Positions 37,001-52,000 of a DNA stretch of 64,000 bases are shown here, in pieces. The notes beneath the pieces were generated by a model. The model saw nothing but the letters and a program-made list of their open reading frames with translations, had not been told where the DNA came from and did no database searches. Made by a program: the position numbers and the translations under genes. Where the stretch lies: contig NC_058190.1 of the NCBI RefSeq assembly GCF_907165205.1, positions 29,911,345 to 29,975,344 on the forward strand. Reading direction: 5' to 3'. The DNA is from Coccinella septempunctata (lineage: Eukaryota; Arthropoda; Insecta; Coleoptera; Coccinellidae). Position 1 is the stretch's first letter. Each line of letters begins with the position of its first letter.

Positions 37001-40000
37001 GTACGTTGAATTTATTCTTCTAAACTCCTAGTATTAAGTGAATATAGATAAACAAAGTGGTGACAAATTCGATGCTATCCACTACTATCTTCCATACCAG
37101 ATAAAAATTCTGTTTATTGACGGAAAAGCTCTGCCTTTGTGAGTCCTCATAAATGACGTACCCCAAATATTAATATATTCTTTTAATCTAGATTCAGAAT
37201 GAAAAATTGGGAATATTTGATATCGAGAATTGCTTATATCTTTCTCATGAAATTGTAAAATCATACAGTGTTATCATTCAATTAAATAATATCATTCTTT
37301 TTGATATCGGCATACAAGATTTCAAAATACAACCTCCAGCTTTTTTTTTCTTATGGCATCCATACTGAATTTTTCCATTGAAAAATTAATAATAATATTT
37401 GTATTCAACATAAGACTCCACTTCGATAGTTTCATGCAGTCAAGTAGCACTTTGCACACTTGTTAGGAAAATAACTATTTCATATAACCTATTGAAACAT
37501 CATCTTCCTGTCATCTTCCTCAAGGGTTCAAGGATGTTGAGATAAATTAACATAGATGCATTTAAGGTGTGAGCCATTGAGACGAAACAGCGGCTTCTTA
37601 GATCAAATACAAAACCGTATCACTTCAACCCTTAGTGTTACAACCCCAACCCCTATATTTTGAATAGGGAAGATGGGAGTTAGTGATAACTAATTTGAAA
37701 GGCCTTTCTATTGGGATTTGTAAGAATCAATCAAATTTCCACTAATTCATTCTATGGTTTCGACGATAATCTGCCATACACCAGACTTCAAAATATTAAT
37801 GCTCTTTCTTTAACACGTTGAGCGCCATCAAAATATCGATATATTTTCTTGTGGGGCCAAATTTTTTGTGTCGATATTTTGTTTTGCTCTTATATCATAT
37901 AGATAATCCCTTTGGTCAGATTTTCCCTAAAAGTGCAATATCGCCTGATATCAAGAATATTGATGAGCGGTCCCACGGGACCGCTCTGGTCCCCAGAAAA
38001 ATAGAAACACACAGTAGATGCGGTACAGGATAAATTTGTCGAGTCCAATCTCCTTATCATAACCATAACAACACCTGTTAAATTTTTTTCGAATAAAAAT
38101 TCGAAAAAAATACTACTGAAAAGTAGTCGTAAATTCCAAAACAGCGGTCCCTACAGACCGCCGTGGTCCTACAAGTAAGACTATCAGCGGTCCCTACGGA
38201 CCGCTGTGGCGCTCAACGTGTTAATTGGCAATACAATAGGAAATACTCCTTCTGACGAAAATGATGTATTTTTTATGAAATATCTTTGAAACGTCACATT
38301 TTGAAATAACAATTCCAACCGTTTCTCAAAAAAAATTATTTTAAGCACCTAAAAATGAAAAATATAAATGGGTATTCAAAATTTAAAGCGTTTCATCTCA
38401 ATTGTACAAGTTGGCATCATCGAATGAAATTTGCCTTGATAATAAAGGACAACAAATACATTATCTTGATGAGATAGACAAAGATGGCTGTCTATGAAGT
38501 CTGCGACGAAAGCGAGAAAGGTCTTAAAATTTTATGGGATTTTTATGGCCGGTTGCAGTTAAGGCTCGCCAATAAGTACCTACGCGCCTGTAAATCAACA
38601 GTTGTTCTTTTAAGCCTGTTTGTAACAGCCAATACAAGAATTCTCTACAAAATTAAAATTCTCGCAAGAAAACGGCAGAGATTATTTTGTATGCAAGTGA
38701 ACAGAGAATTCTACCGAAAGTGCGTATGCAACGGTAAATAATTCACGGCGCATGAAATCTCGAGTAAATTTTCTAGAGAATTCTCGGCTGTTGCAAACGG
38801 GCTTATTACACAAGAAGATCGGATATTGTTAATTTTATTTATTAGTAGGCGCTGTTGCCAAATCGTGAACTTGAAACCAAGCGATTTAAATATTAAAACT
38901 CCATATTTGAAGAATAATTTTGAATAGTTTCCGCCGTGCATTTGAAAAAATCATGAATGAAACTCATAATTATTCAGTTTAAACTTGCATATTATGCTGT
39001 GATAACTAAATTGAGTAGAATTCTCCATTGGTGAAAATAGTTTATTCATTGGCAGAAAGAATTGAAATTATTTTTGATTTTTAGAAAACAACCATCTGTG
39101 CGGGAACGTACATCAGATTTACATGAAAATTGCATTTAGGTACACAGTATGCTTGAAGGGAAAACCAACGTTGTTTAATTTGAATTGAATATTTTGAAAA
39201 CAGATGGATTGAATTCAAATATTCCGAACTCAGAATAGAAAGGACCTCAAATGAGGTATCACTTTCACCATTTCCCCTTTCAGAAATATATTTTGAGTTG
39301 TAACACGCGGGATTGAAGCGTTACGGTTTTGAATTGTCCCCCTGGAGTAAAAAATTGACATTGTCATGTCCTAGCGATTTTATATAAATCGGTTCTGCCG
39401 ACAGCTGTAGGTATGCAGGTTTGTTCTCAATGGCCAATCTGTATACATTCTTTGTTGATTTTAATAAGGGTTATTAATTTATTATTTAATATGAAAAACA
39501 ATTTATTTCATTCTCAAAAGTAATTCATTGGTGTGGAGTTTTGAAGTCAACTTGATCTTTTATACATGGTGTTCTACAAGCTCTATGACAAACTTTGGGA
39601 GATGGTAGCTGTGCTTCTTTCAAACATTTTGTTTCCTATGAAATGAACATAGGTCAGATTCGTTTTCGTTTAGGAAAATTTATTCTCAAGTTTTGATTAA
39701 GTAGGCCGACAGAAAATATCGGTTGATATGGTAATTGACGTTATTTAAATTATTCATTTGATATTTGGTCTACGTTTTGAATAACAATGCATTCTTTAAC
39801 GACTCAGGAGTATGCAGATATTGTAGGTATTCGAATATGGGTATTCCAATGGAAACTCCAGAAGAGCAGCTCGAGAATACCGATAGAAGAAAATATCCTA
39901 ATAGAAATCAACCTGCTCACATAGTATTTTGTGCATCATTCCGAAGACTTCCATAAACAGGCAATCCTGCTCCAAAGAAAACCATTCGGCCAACTGAAGT

Positions 40001-43000
40001 GAATGTAGAAAATGAGGAAAATGTAAAAGATGCTGTCCTTCGATTGGTGTTCGACGTATAATAATAATAATAATATAATAATAAACTTTATTCGCAAAAA
40101 ATCATCGTTACAATATTCACAATGAAAATGGGAAATGTCAAAAACAGAAAATACACAAGAGTGATTATGCTGAAGTTTGACTCATTCCTGACAAAAAATC
40201 AAGTATGGTGTAGGGTTCCTGCTGTATTAAGAGTTCATGAATCTCTCTGCGAAAATTTTTGAATTTATCAATCTCCCTTATGCGTCTTGGCAGTGCGTTG
40301 TACAGTTTGATACACATATAAGTACAAGATTTTTCGGTGGAAGAGAGGTTATGCTGAGGATAAATGAAGTAGTCGTTCCTTGTGTTATATGAACGGGTCT
40401 TTTCGAACTTTGTGAAGTATTGAGGTAAAGTAAGTATATTGTTTTTTTTTTAATACACCTCTACAGGTCTCCCTATACTTCATCTTCAATATACTTCTAA
40501 TGGCGAATTTCTGTATTCTGAATATAGATAAAGCGTGTGCAACTAATCTTCATTTATCACGAAATTTCGTACGGCGTGTCTAAAAAGGAGAAATGTAGCA
40601 TCCATTTCATAGACAAAATGTGCAAGCTTTACCTGCTGACATTGCTGACGATGGGTTACGAAGGTCAAAATTTTGTAGATGGTTAGTCCAACAACATGCC
40701 CAATATAATAGATTTAGTCATGTGGTATGACGAAGCTTGTTTCACTAAGGAAGGTATCAACAGTACGCATAATAATAATATATATAATAATAATAAGCCA
40801 TTTATTTCCTACAGGAAGAACCCAATTACAGGAAATGAATAAAAAATGAACATTAAAGCAATATGAACTGAACCCAGAAAAAAAAAAAAAAACTCACAAC
40901 CGATCATTACACCACTCGATGGTAACAAAGAAAACTCAGTCTACTGTTCACACTCCAAACTGCATAAAAGTACTTCAATAATACATGGTAAAGTGTCAAA
41001 ATTAATATCACAAACCGCAGAGATCGTATTGAAGGTCCGGCACATAAACTCAATCGGAGATTGCAGGAGAAGATTGGTCCTGGGAGTACGCAAGTAAAAA
41101 AGTTCCTGTGATCTCGAATGTTGCCTTCTCACTAGGAAGTTGACCATAGCTAGTAACGATGGACAATCCGTTATGTCATTCACTACATTGTACAAAAATT
41201 TCACCGCCAGTACTTTTCGTCTAACTTCCAAAGAGGAGATTCCAAATCTGTTCAAAAGCAAGCCATACTCTGAACCTCTCACTGGGTAGACACCATCCTC
41301 CCTCCAAACAAGGTACTTCAGGAAACGCTTCTGAATTGATTCAATGCGCTGTCTGTGACAATTGTAGATGGGATTCCAAGCTACAGAGCCATAGTCTAAC
41401 CTGCTTCTTATTAATGCATTGAAAAGGCACAAAAAGGTTGATGTGTGAGTAAAATATCTGCAGTTGCGTATTATGAAACCATAAACCTTCGAGACAGAAA
41501 GCACTAACTGATCAACGTGCGGGATGAAAGTGAGTCTACTATCAAAGATCACACCCAAATCCCTAACCTCAGATACTCTCGCCAACAAATTACCGCACAC
41601 TGTGTAGGGGAACACAACAGGTTGCTTACTCCTCGTGAAAGACATGACGCTACATTTAGAAATATTTAGGCTGAGCTTGTTAACAACACACCAATGATAC
41701 AACCGCTCTAAATCCTCCTGAAGCCCCTCGCAATCACCTGAACTCATTATCCTGCGTAAAATTTTCAAATCATCGGCAAAGACCAGCTTTGCACTCTCTA
41801 TTACATCGATGATATCATTTAAAAACAATATGAATAAGAGAGGGCCCAGATTAGATCCCTGAGGTATACCGGATGTAGCAGCATACTCTTCTGAACGGAA
41901 GCCTTCGATCTGAACATATTGCCGACGATTGAACAGGTAAGATGCGATCACTGCCAGCAATGTATGTGAAAAGCCGAACTTACATCTGAGTTTTTCAATA
42001 AGGATTTCATGACAGATCCTATCAAAAGCCTTCTGGAAATCGGCAAACATAACATCCACTTGATGACCCTCATCCAGGCTACGAGTCAAAAACTCGGTAA
42101 AGCAAACGAGGTTACTGATGCATGACCTCCCACCCATAAAGCCGTGCTGCTCAATACTGATCAGGTGTTTCACAACTGGGTAGATCTCGTTATATAAAAT
42201 AATCTCGAAAATTTTCGAGAAGTTGCACAACAGAGATATAGGCCTATAATTCCCAATCTGTGATCGATCTCCTTTCTTCAACACAGGCACAACCTTAGCG
42301 AGCTTCCACATATCTGGGTATATTCCAGTATTTAATATTAAGTTAAAAATATGGCGTAAGGGTGTCAACAGCGCAGCGATACAATCTCTTACCAAATAGC
42401 TTGGCACACCATCTGGCCCAGCCGTTGCTTTGTCGCCCAACCTCTTCGCAGCCCTGAGAATCTGAGCATCCGTGATTGAATCGACTGAAACCTGTAATCG
42501 AGAAATCTCCTGGAACAGGGGTACGCTCACAGAACAAACATCATCAAAGACGCTACCGAAGTAAGTACCAAAAGCATTAGCGATATTCTTCGTCCCCTCG
42601 ATAACCTGAGAACCATTTACCATCCTTCCTGGAATACGAGAATTACCTCTTTTATCGTGCACAAACTGCCAGAACCTATCGGGCTGAGTGCTAACATATT
42701 CTTCTGAGTGTCGAATAAAACTTCCATACTCAGTGTGCAACAAGGCCTTCAATCTGCGGCGGACATTGCAAAAATGTTGAAAATCAAAATCACTTCTATA
42801 CTTTTTATAGTTCGAGAAGGCTTTTTCCTTTAGGAGTATACATTCAATAATTTCCGTAGTGTACCAGGGAGGAAATCTCCTCTTTCGTTTTCTCTTCAAA
42901 GGAACAGTGTCCTGAAAAATTGCATCGAGTACCGAATAGAATTCCCCACACGCAACATTGGTATCAGCTATATTTGTGATGAATGACCAATTGACCTCAG

Positions 43001-46000
43001 AAATCATCCTATACATCGAGATGAAATTTGCTCTCCTGAAGTTGTACTCCCTGAATTCATTATTTCCGCCCAAATCAAGGTTAGAGTTATTCTTCTTCAC
43101 GTCCAGCCTAAGCAGAAATGGCGGATGGTGAGAGTCAACAGAAACATATGCAGGGACCTCAGAATCCATATCACATGATACATTGGAGAACACCAGATCT
43201 AAGAGCCTGTTGTTAACATTAAGCTGCGAGTTGAACTGAACTAAGTCCAAAACACTCGAAAAAACTCCGAGTGCTGAAGTTCTCGGATCGGAAGATGAAG
43301 AAGAAACAAACTCAGGAGCGTTGAAGTCCCCAAGTATTAAAAGTTGTTTACCATGAACAATATCAAGGGATGAGAGAGCCTCAAGAAATAAATCATAGGA
43401 TGGAACATCAATTCTAGGCGGAATATACAAGCATACAACCATACAACTTTATCGTGCAACCAACGACATCAACAGTGGGCACCAATTGGTGCAGTATTGA
43501 AAGATCTACTCGCTGTGCATTCAAATAACTCCGAAAAGCCAGAAGGGTACCTCCTCCCATGGTCGCATTCGCATATAATGTACATGTATGGGCATTGCAG
43601 ACTCCATATATGCCATTAGACAAAGACGATTTCAGCAACGTTTCAGTGTAAACGTTTGGGGTGAGATTTTTAACAATGATTTGATGCCAGTACATGTTAT
43701 AAATGATCGTTCAAATCTTTTTGACTTCATTGATGACTTAGAGCTCAAAATTGTTGAAAATATTTGGTATCGTATCAGCACGATGGTGCACCACCACATA
43801 GTGGGAGACAAGTAGTAGGTAAGTTGGCTGAATGAACATTTCCTGAATAACTTGATAGGTCAAGTAGGACCAATACAATAGCCACCTCGTTCGCCTGATC
43901 TTAATCCCTTAGATTTAAATTTATGGGGACATATGAAGCAGTTTGTTCATTACCCTGAAATCCAATCTCATCAACAATTATTTCATCGAATTCAAGATGC
44001 ATCAAACCAAATACGAAACGATCCAAATCTGATCCGCCGAGTGACGTCATCTTTAGTTCGTCGATGTGAACAATTTTTATAGTCTCAAAATTTTCATTTA
44101 ATATTATGATTTGAACATACAAATATAATTTTTCAAATGCTTGTAACTCCTAAACGAAAACGAATCGGACATATTTTCATAGGAAAAAAATGTTCAGAAT
44201 AAGCACAGCTACCATCTGTCAAAGTTTGTCATAGAGATTGTGCTTGTACAACCCCTGTATATTTAATCTGGCGATGTTTCAGATTTATAAATTTTAAGTT
44301 TACAATTCTCGACTTTTAGCTGTAGTAGAATTTCGTAATCCTTGTTGTGCTAGGCGTTCATTAAATGAAACCGTATTAACCAACATGAAAACTAAGTTAA
44401 TGAACACCACCTTCATTTAATTTATTTTTTTTATTATCTCGAGTATACTTCAGGCAAATATACGAGGAATAATAAACATCAAATGAATAAGTTAGATGAA
44501 TGTGAGGTTTGTGAAAACTTACCAGTAATGACTGTTTCATATAAGGTGCCCCACGGTAGGTGGCCTGTCACACGTTTAAGGAAAACGGTAAATTTGGGTA
44601 CAAGAGTTTACCCTTCTAATTTATCTGACTAACATATTTCCAATTTTGCGACATTGCAGTTTTCACGAAAAAATACTACGAACATGGTTTTTTCAAATGG
44701 GCTACCCTATTTATCAGAACTTTTTTTAGTACTTCCCTATCCATATTCCTGATACTTTCGTATTCGTTTTCCACATAAAATTGTCAATAACATTGATATA
44801 AAGAAATCGGCACAGAAAAAAATATTTCGTGGAAGCTGAAATTATGAAAATATGTTGCTGAGATCCTGAGGATGAGTTTCCAGTAGAAAAACCTTGATTT
44901 GTAATATACAGGGGGTCCGAAATTCTTAGTCTTTTCACTCGAAAAACGTTCAAAATTTAATTTTTTCAAATGGAACATCCTACTTTTCATTTATTATTTT
45001 CAGAAAAAAACTATTCATCTAATGATTTATCAAGTATTCGTTAATTACTTGTTAGTAAATATTTGTTACACCAAAATTGTCGATTGTACCTCAGGAATGA
45101 GCTAACTTAATGTGCATCTAAAAATAAAATTCAGTTGGAGAGTCCATCGTAAGTAACTATATAATTTGTAACACAAGTTCGTAACCTAACATCCCGAAAA
45201 TGCGAAGTTAGCACCCATTTTTTCGAAAATTCTGTATTTCTTTTTTGCTTCTAATAGTCCTCCGTTGGTTACTAAATATTTATGGGATAACATTTTTTTC
45301 TACTCAACCATTGATGAAAAACTTACACCCTAAAATTGTGAAGAGTGTGATTACAAGAAACAGTATGTTGGGAAATTCTCGATTTCGCTTTTGCTTTCGG
45401 TAGTAGGTACTCTGTCACTAGATGTTCCACACAAAAATTTTTCATTAATAACCTAATCTGTAATGGACAAAGTAGTTCCCCTTAAGTGCAAATTTATTGC
45501 TCGCTTCCGTAAAATACCTGATCTGTAACCACATATTTGTGACATATTTATTTTTTGCTTTCAGTTTTTTTTTTCATGAAAATTTTCGACTGGTACCGAT
45601 GCTTGTGCTCGTATTTGTATTTGTATCGATACAAATTCCACATCCAATTCATATTGACTCAAGCATTTCGTTCAATATGGAAAATTCAGTATTTCCGAGA
45701 TGAATTATTATATTCGATTGATACTTGATTTTGAGTTAGCACCCAACAGAATGCGGTGTTTTTCTACTACTATCCTCGAGGCAAAAATTTTGGTGTAACG
45801 AATAGTTAATTACGAGTTACTAACGAATAAAAAAAATTCGTTTTCGAAAAAGTGGGTGCTAACTTCGCATGTTGGGGGTGTCATTTTCCCATTATGGGTT
45901 AGGTTAAAATGGAACATTTTTGTATTACAGATGCATAGTTACTAACGATTCTTCTTCAACTGAATTATATTTTTAGCGAAAAATCGATAAGACGATAAGT

Positions 46001-49000
46001 GTATGCCAGCCGAGTTAGTTCCAAGCAGTTTTCTACTATTAACTTTGAGATACAAACGAAATTTTGGTGTTTCAAATAGTTATTAATGAGTTACTAACGA
46101 ATACAAAAAAATTATCTTCATTTTTGTGAAAGTGAATGATAACTTCGCATTTTGAGCGTAACATTATTCCATTCAAGGTTACAAACAAAATTTTGTCGTT
46201 ACAAATAGTTACTGAAAAAGTGCTATTGGAAGTAAAAAAATTGGGAATTTTCGAAAAAGTGGGTGCTAACGTCGCATTTTGAGGGTGTCATTTTCCCATT
46301 ATAGGTTAGGTTGCAAACAATAGTTATTTGTGCAACCAGTTCAGAAAAGCATTATTTTTCGTAATGAGCGTATAGTGTTTCACACAATATTTTTTTTAAT
46401 TTTGAATAGAATGTGCTATGAATTCAAATTGAAAAGTACTAAAACCGTCTTTGAAATGAAAGCTTCTCTCGCAGATTCCTTCAAAATCGTCTACTGACGG
46501 AAATAATTCACCCCGTTACTATGGAAGCAAGTATAGTTTCATCATCATCAGTAGCGAAATATTTTACTTTGCGTAACTGGTTGCGAAAAGTAAAAGTAAA
46601 GTTTTAAAAAGTGTCATTTTATATGCCAAAATTAGAAAAAGAATTCTGTGCTAAAAATCGCTGCAATTTCCAACCGTACTTTATTTTTCGGGAAAAATCG
46701 AACAGTGCGGCACCCGTAAAGTTAGCACCCAGCGGAATACGTTGTTTTTCCACCACTATCTTTGGTACTACAAATAGTTACTGACGAGTTACTAACGAAT
46801 GCAAAGAAAGTTAGAAGTACCAAGTCAAAAATTGAATATTAAATGCATAGTTTCTAAGCTCGTTCAATAACCATTATAAGTATTAGTTATTAAATCGAAG
46901 ACCTTAACGAATGGAACTGTCGTTGGCTTTGTGTCAGTTTCTCAAGTAACTTTCAATGTTTTGACAACTTTCGATCAAATAACTGGCTGATTTCTAGAGA
47001 TTAACCCATTAAGTATCCTTCCACTTATCCTTCCATTACTACTAACTAAAAATTCTAAATACTAGTATGGTATTTACTAAAGTGAGGTTAAATGCATGTA
47101 CCTAAATAAGAACGTCGAACCAAAGAGTAACAAGTTGATACTCTTTGGTTTAACTTAATCAAAGATTATTGAAGGTTTTCTTTTCCAGTGGTCCTCAGTA
47201 ACTAAAATTATCAGTTATTGGTCTATTAAATCTATCGATTAGATTAACTTCCGATAAATGGAGTTCAAAAATCGGGCGTCAGAAAATTTGGCAGTCAATA
47301 AATGTAAGTCATCGTAATTCCGTGCCACTCACTTCTAAAAAATTTGGGTACAGCTACTCCATTATATGTAGGTAGTTAGTTGATTTATCTTCGAATTATC
47401 TATTGCCCTATAATACTTTATTTTACTTACTTAAATATGAAAGTCTTTGTTAATGAGATGGCATAACGTGAAAGTCTGGTATACGACACTCACGCCGGTA
47501 AAGAAATTTTATCAATTTAGATTTGGCATGAGAAAAATTTTGATAATTCGAAGATTTTGGGAACGCAAAATCTTCGAGTGAAATTTTCTACTAGCGTTCT
47601 ATTACTCACCTCCAGTGGGATTTCTTGTTCTTCTGCAAATTTCCATCAGAATGGCTGCGTAAGAATAAATAATAATGACAAGCGGAAATGCGTACATCAT
47701 CACCATTCCAAAAACTGCATAACAGATTTCTATGGTGTGGGATGGAAATGAGTTGAACGTCACACACTGTGTATACCATTTCACATGAGGGTGCGTTTCG
47801 ACGTGGAAAACAACGGCCTGAAAGCAATAATTTTCATCAATCAAAGGCCGAGCATACTTGTAAGAAAAGAAAATTTTAAGCAGTATAGCTAGCTTCCGGT
47901 TATACCGAAAAAGGCTACTACTTTCTTATTTCAAATGGCCCACGTGAAATATCTTTGCATCGTTATAGATAGCTCATTCAATCGTAATTCCAACAGTTTT
48001 ACCTTGGTTAAAGAAATTAGTTTATGAGTTATTGAGATTCTTATGAAAAAAATGGCGAAAATTGGGGATCACATTTATGAATGCCTTGTCTATGCATATA
48101 ATAAAAACAGGGATCTTCCAAAATATGATACAGGAATAATATAAAATATGCGACTCGAAAATCAAAGAATGGTCCCAACTTTATTTCTCATAAATTTCAA
48201 CAAGTAACCTGAAGAGGTGAAAAGGCTCAATCTTAAGGAATTCAAAAAAAGTATCAACGAAATATTGTACCAGAATGCATTTTGGAGTGTGCAAGAGTTC
48301 CTGTTCAGTAATTTGAAACTTTAATCTTGGAGTAATTTATTGAATAATTATATTGTTTGTTTTGGATATGGAATGGTATTTTGTATCATTTCAAATTTGT
48401 ATTTTTATGTTTTTTTTTCTCGTTGAATGTTTATATCTTATTCTTAATGGAGAATGGCATTCTATAAGTATCATTCAAAATATGAAATGAATAGTTCAAA
48501 TGAGAATTTTTTTTATGTATATTCTGACAATGATGTGAGATGTATCAAGTATCATCCTAAAATTGTTATATTCTGTTTTGAAATTACTGACTTGTGCAAT
48601 ACAATGTACTTTATATAGGAATACCAATAAATCATCTTATTTTAACTTTGAATCGTCTCAACCTTATAAATACTGGATGAATAAAACAGTGTAATTCCTG
48701 TATTTCTATTTGCCGAATCATTGACAGCAATCTGACATACCGCGTCATTACGTAACGGGATTGATTCACTTATAACACTCCTTTTCTGCCGAAATTCGTT
48801 TGATATCTCACCTGTGGAATACTGCACAATACAGCCCCTAACCATGCTCCTATAATGAGGACTCTGCCTCTTCGATCCAAAGCAGCAAGAAGGAGCGGCT
48901 TCAATACAGCGTAATATCTGAAAAACATGGCTGTAATGAGTATGTTTCAGGATTCAAGATCGTCGAGAAATATCATGAATATTTCCGATTTTTTGTCACA

Positions 49001-52000
49001 AACAGCAAATGAGCTAACCTTGGTGTGAGGTGATTGATCGATACATAGGAATTTGAAATATTTATGATCATTTTGTAGAAACAAAACATTCCATACATTT
49101 GGTGGACTGTATAGATACTATACACTCCTCATCAATTATTCCTCAGAGTTCGTGTCCATGTTGATAAAATATTAATATCAATATAAAGCGAAATACGAAT
49201 TCCGCAATCCTCCAATTTTGGAGAGAGAACATCACTATTTCAGACACTTTTTCAACGAAATGATGAATATAAAGATACATAACACAGTTCAGTATAGAAA
49301 AGGCATAAAAAATCTACGTACAATAACTCGATTTCTAATATAAAATACCCTCCAGATAGATAGAATAGTTTCATGATTCTTCCTATTTCATTGATGTTTG
49401 TTTATGTTCTAATTCATTTTATCTATTTTATATACATGGCTTTTTATATTTCTCCATTTTTATATTGTTTTTCCTTAAAAGAATTGGCTAGGTGAAAATG
49501 CCAACAATAAAAAAACAATTATATTCTTTAGACATATTTTAACAGCATCTGTAGGTTTTTTGAAAAAGATTTGATGTATTCTTTTGACTGTTTGTGAATT
49601 GTATATGATTGAAGTCGGGGGTCATATTGCACATTTTCTTCATTTAAGACTCCAATATGCGACTACTAAAAAAAAGATTTTAGCCTCATTTGAAAATAAA
49701 TTTCCTGCGATATTTTATTTTTCTGATTGATTATATCAAATGAACATTTCTGGTTATAACCGGAGAATCAAGTGACAGGCTGATCCTTTCTAAAATCTTC
49801 GTCATTGGTGCAATAGAAAATTTTCAACAATGCTCCGATTCTCTTAGACCTTTTTCGATAATATAATTTTTTGTAACTATAGTCATTATTATTATTTATC
49901 TGGTTGAATATGCAATTGCACATATATTTTGATTTTAACCTGTATTAATTAGGTATGTCTTTGTTGTGGATCATTGGATGGTCTTCATTAGGCAAATTAA
50001 ACTCCATATCAATGAACACATTTATTGAGAGAAATACGAGGATATATTGAAAAATTCTTAGCCTACTATAGAACCAAATTTCAATGTCAAAATATTTTAT
50101 TACTCAACATATTCTCCTCTTAAATGGATACATTTATTACAACGAACCTGCAACGTCTCTAGACCTTTAAAAAAAATGTTTTTTTCTTGCTCTGCAAACC
50201 AGACCTCCACAGCTTTTATTACCTCCTCGGTGGAAGAAAACTTACGACCTTTTAAAATAATTTCAGTTGACGAAAAAGATGATAGTCGGACGGAGCCAAA
50301 TCCGGTGAATATGATGGGGGGTGTTCTAGTAATTTAAACCCTTATAATCACGAATTTTTTGCATGGCAACATGAGATTTGCGTGCGTTGTCCTGCAAAAA
50401 CAAAACATCTTTGGATTGCTTTCCCGTAGAGTGGTCAGTAATGTCGAATAGTAATCTCCAGTTATTGGTATACTCTTATCCTAAAAATCAATCACTATTA
50501 GTCCTTGGCAATCTTAAAAAACTGAAGCAAGAACTTTTTCAGCAGGTTTTTGGACACGGAACTTCTTAGGTCTTGGAGAACCAGAGTTCCATCGATTGTT
50601 GCTTTGTTTCTGGATAGTTAAAATGTACCTAATTCTCATCCATAGTAACAATTCGGTCTAAGAAGTCTACATCGTTTTCAAATCGAGCATAGATCGAACA
50701 CGATGCTTCTACCCTTGCACGCTTTTGGTCAACATTCAAACATTCGGGGATCCATTTTGCAGTAATTTTTCTCATGTCCAAATTGACGTGAACTATATGA
50801 TGAACGCGTTCGTATAAAATATTCAGTGCTTCAGATATTCGTTTTAGCCCAATTCGACGGTCTGATAAAATCATGTCATGAACTTCATCGATATTTTCGG
50901 GGACTGACACCGTTTAAAATTTAAAATTTAGATCTTTTGAAGCTTGCAGTCCAAATTTTCACGGTCGCATACGAAGGACATTGATCACCAAGGTTATTAA
51001 TCATATCTTCGTAAATCTGCTTACCTCTTAACCATTTTAAATACAGGTTTTTGATGATGGCTCGATACTCAAATTTTTCGAATTTATTGCGTAACTCTGG
51101 TTTACTTTTTTGACCTCAAACTTCACACTGGCACTTGTGATGAGTTATTGTTCGTTGCTATGTTAACGCAATATTTTTTTTATGCATGGAACTGGTCTAG
51201 GCTAACTAGATATCAATACATCCTCGTATAACCACCATATAACTAGTGGAACTCATAGAGGAGATAAGTTGATAAAGAAGATAACTACTGTTATATTTAC
51301 ACTTTGCTGACTTAGCCCGATAGATCATCAATTTCTATGGTTGCAAAATGGCGAAAGCGTAGGTTCACCTTTTTTCACATATCAAATATTTCCGTACTGA
51401 AATTTAGGCTTGGACAAACTGACTTACGAAAAAAGTGTTGAGAATTATGGAACTGCTTCATTCCACGGAATGATTTTGAAGTGGAAAAAAGATGTTGATG
51501 AGCGAGTATCCAAGAATAGGATTGGCATTAAAAAGTACAATTATGAGTGTCGGCTCTTTCATCAGAGGTATAGAATAAACTGTGACATAAAAGTGTCACA
51601 AAATGTTCGTAATGGTATTCAAATTTCCATATATTGATGAAAGTCATGAAATAGTGTTTTACGTAACATACTATCTCTATGTAAAATGACAGTCATTCTC
51701 TTAAATTGTAGGTTTTTCTTATTGGCAAGAAAAGTATTTCCTTCAAGACCACACCAATATTGGACACCATATTGTGTACATCAACTACCTAGTCAATTGT
51801 CTCCAAACCAAATTTTTCAAGTTTTTTTTCAGAGCAAATATATTCATTATTTCCACATTCATTTGTCCTGGGCGAATCTAATATTTCTAGTATAACTAAG
51901 TTGGTATAAATCAACTCCGATTTATTTGAACATTCAATTTCTTCCATGATGTTAGATTCAGTAAGAAAATACGTTGTTCCCGTTCGGTCCTCATAAATCT

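Larger units (their letters stand above)
39770..44091 (+). pseudogene. DUF4817/DDE transposase, disrupted
   Basis: Three blocks on the plus strand. Block 1: a DUF4817-like helix-turn-helix with MVYVL and, after a frameshift, RRKYPNRNQPAH then FRRLP, continuing to about 40055. Block 2 (40548-40765): FYRQNVQAL-like region ending HVMWYDEACFTKEGIN, which carries the first catalytic Asp. Block 3: FSVNVWGEIFNNDLMPVHV (near 43650) and QHDGAP-type sequence near 43778 in a broken frame, then PPRSPDLNPLDLNLWGHMKQ and RRVTSSLVRRCEQF, with stop at 44089-44091. Catalytic motifs can still be read, but stops, frameshifts and two insertions inactivate it. It belongs to the IS630-Tc1-mariner relatives. Confidence 0.78.
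39562..44260 (+). mobile_element. DUF4817-type DNA transposon split by two LINEs
   Basis: Long inverted ends: left tatacatggtgttctacaag then ctctatgacaaactttggga; right, inverted, tgtcaaagtttgtcatagag ... ttgtacaacccctgtata. Between them lie transposase pieces in the correct order (39770-40055, 40548-40765, 43583-44091), interrupted by a LINE 3' fragment (40058-40545) and a larger LINE (40765-43583), both on the minus strand. Removing these leaves an element of about 1.4 kb. It shares ends with the MITE at 16379-16888. Confidence 0.82.

Noticed and set aside
48642..48845. Minus-strand 67-codon open frame overlapping receptor exon
   Set aside because: Different frame from the TM4 exon; a shadow of the real exon.
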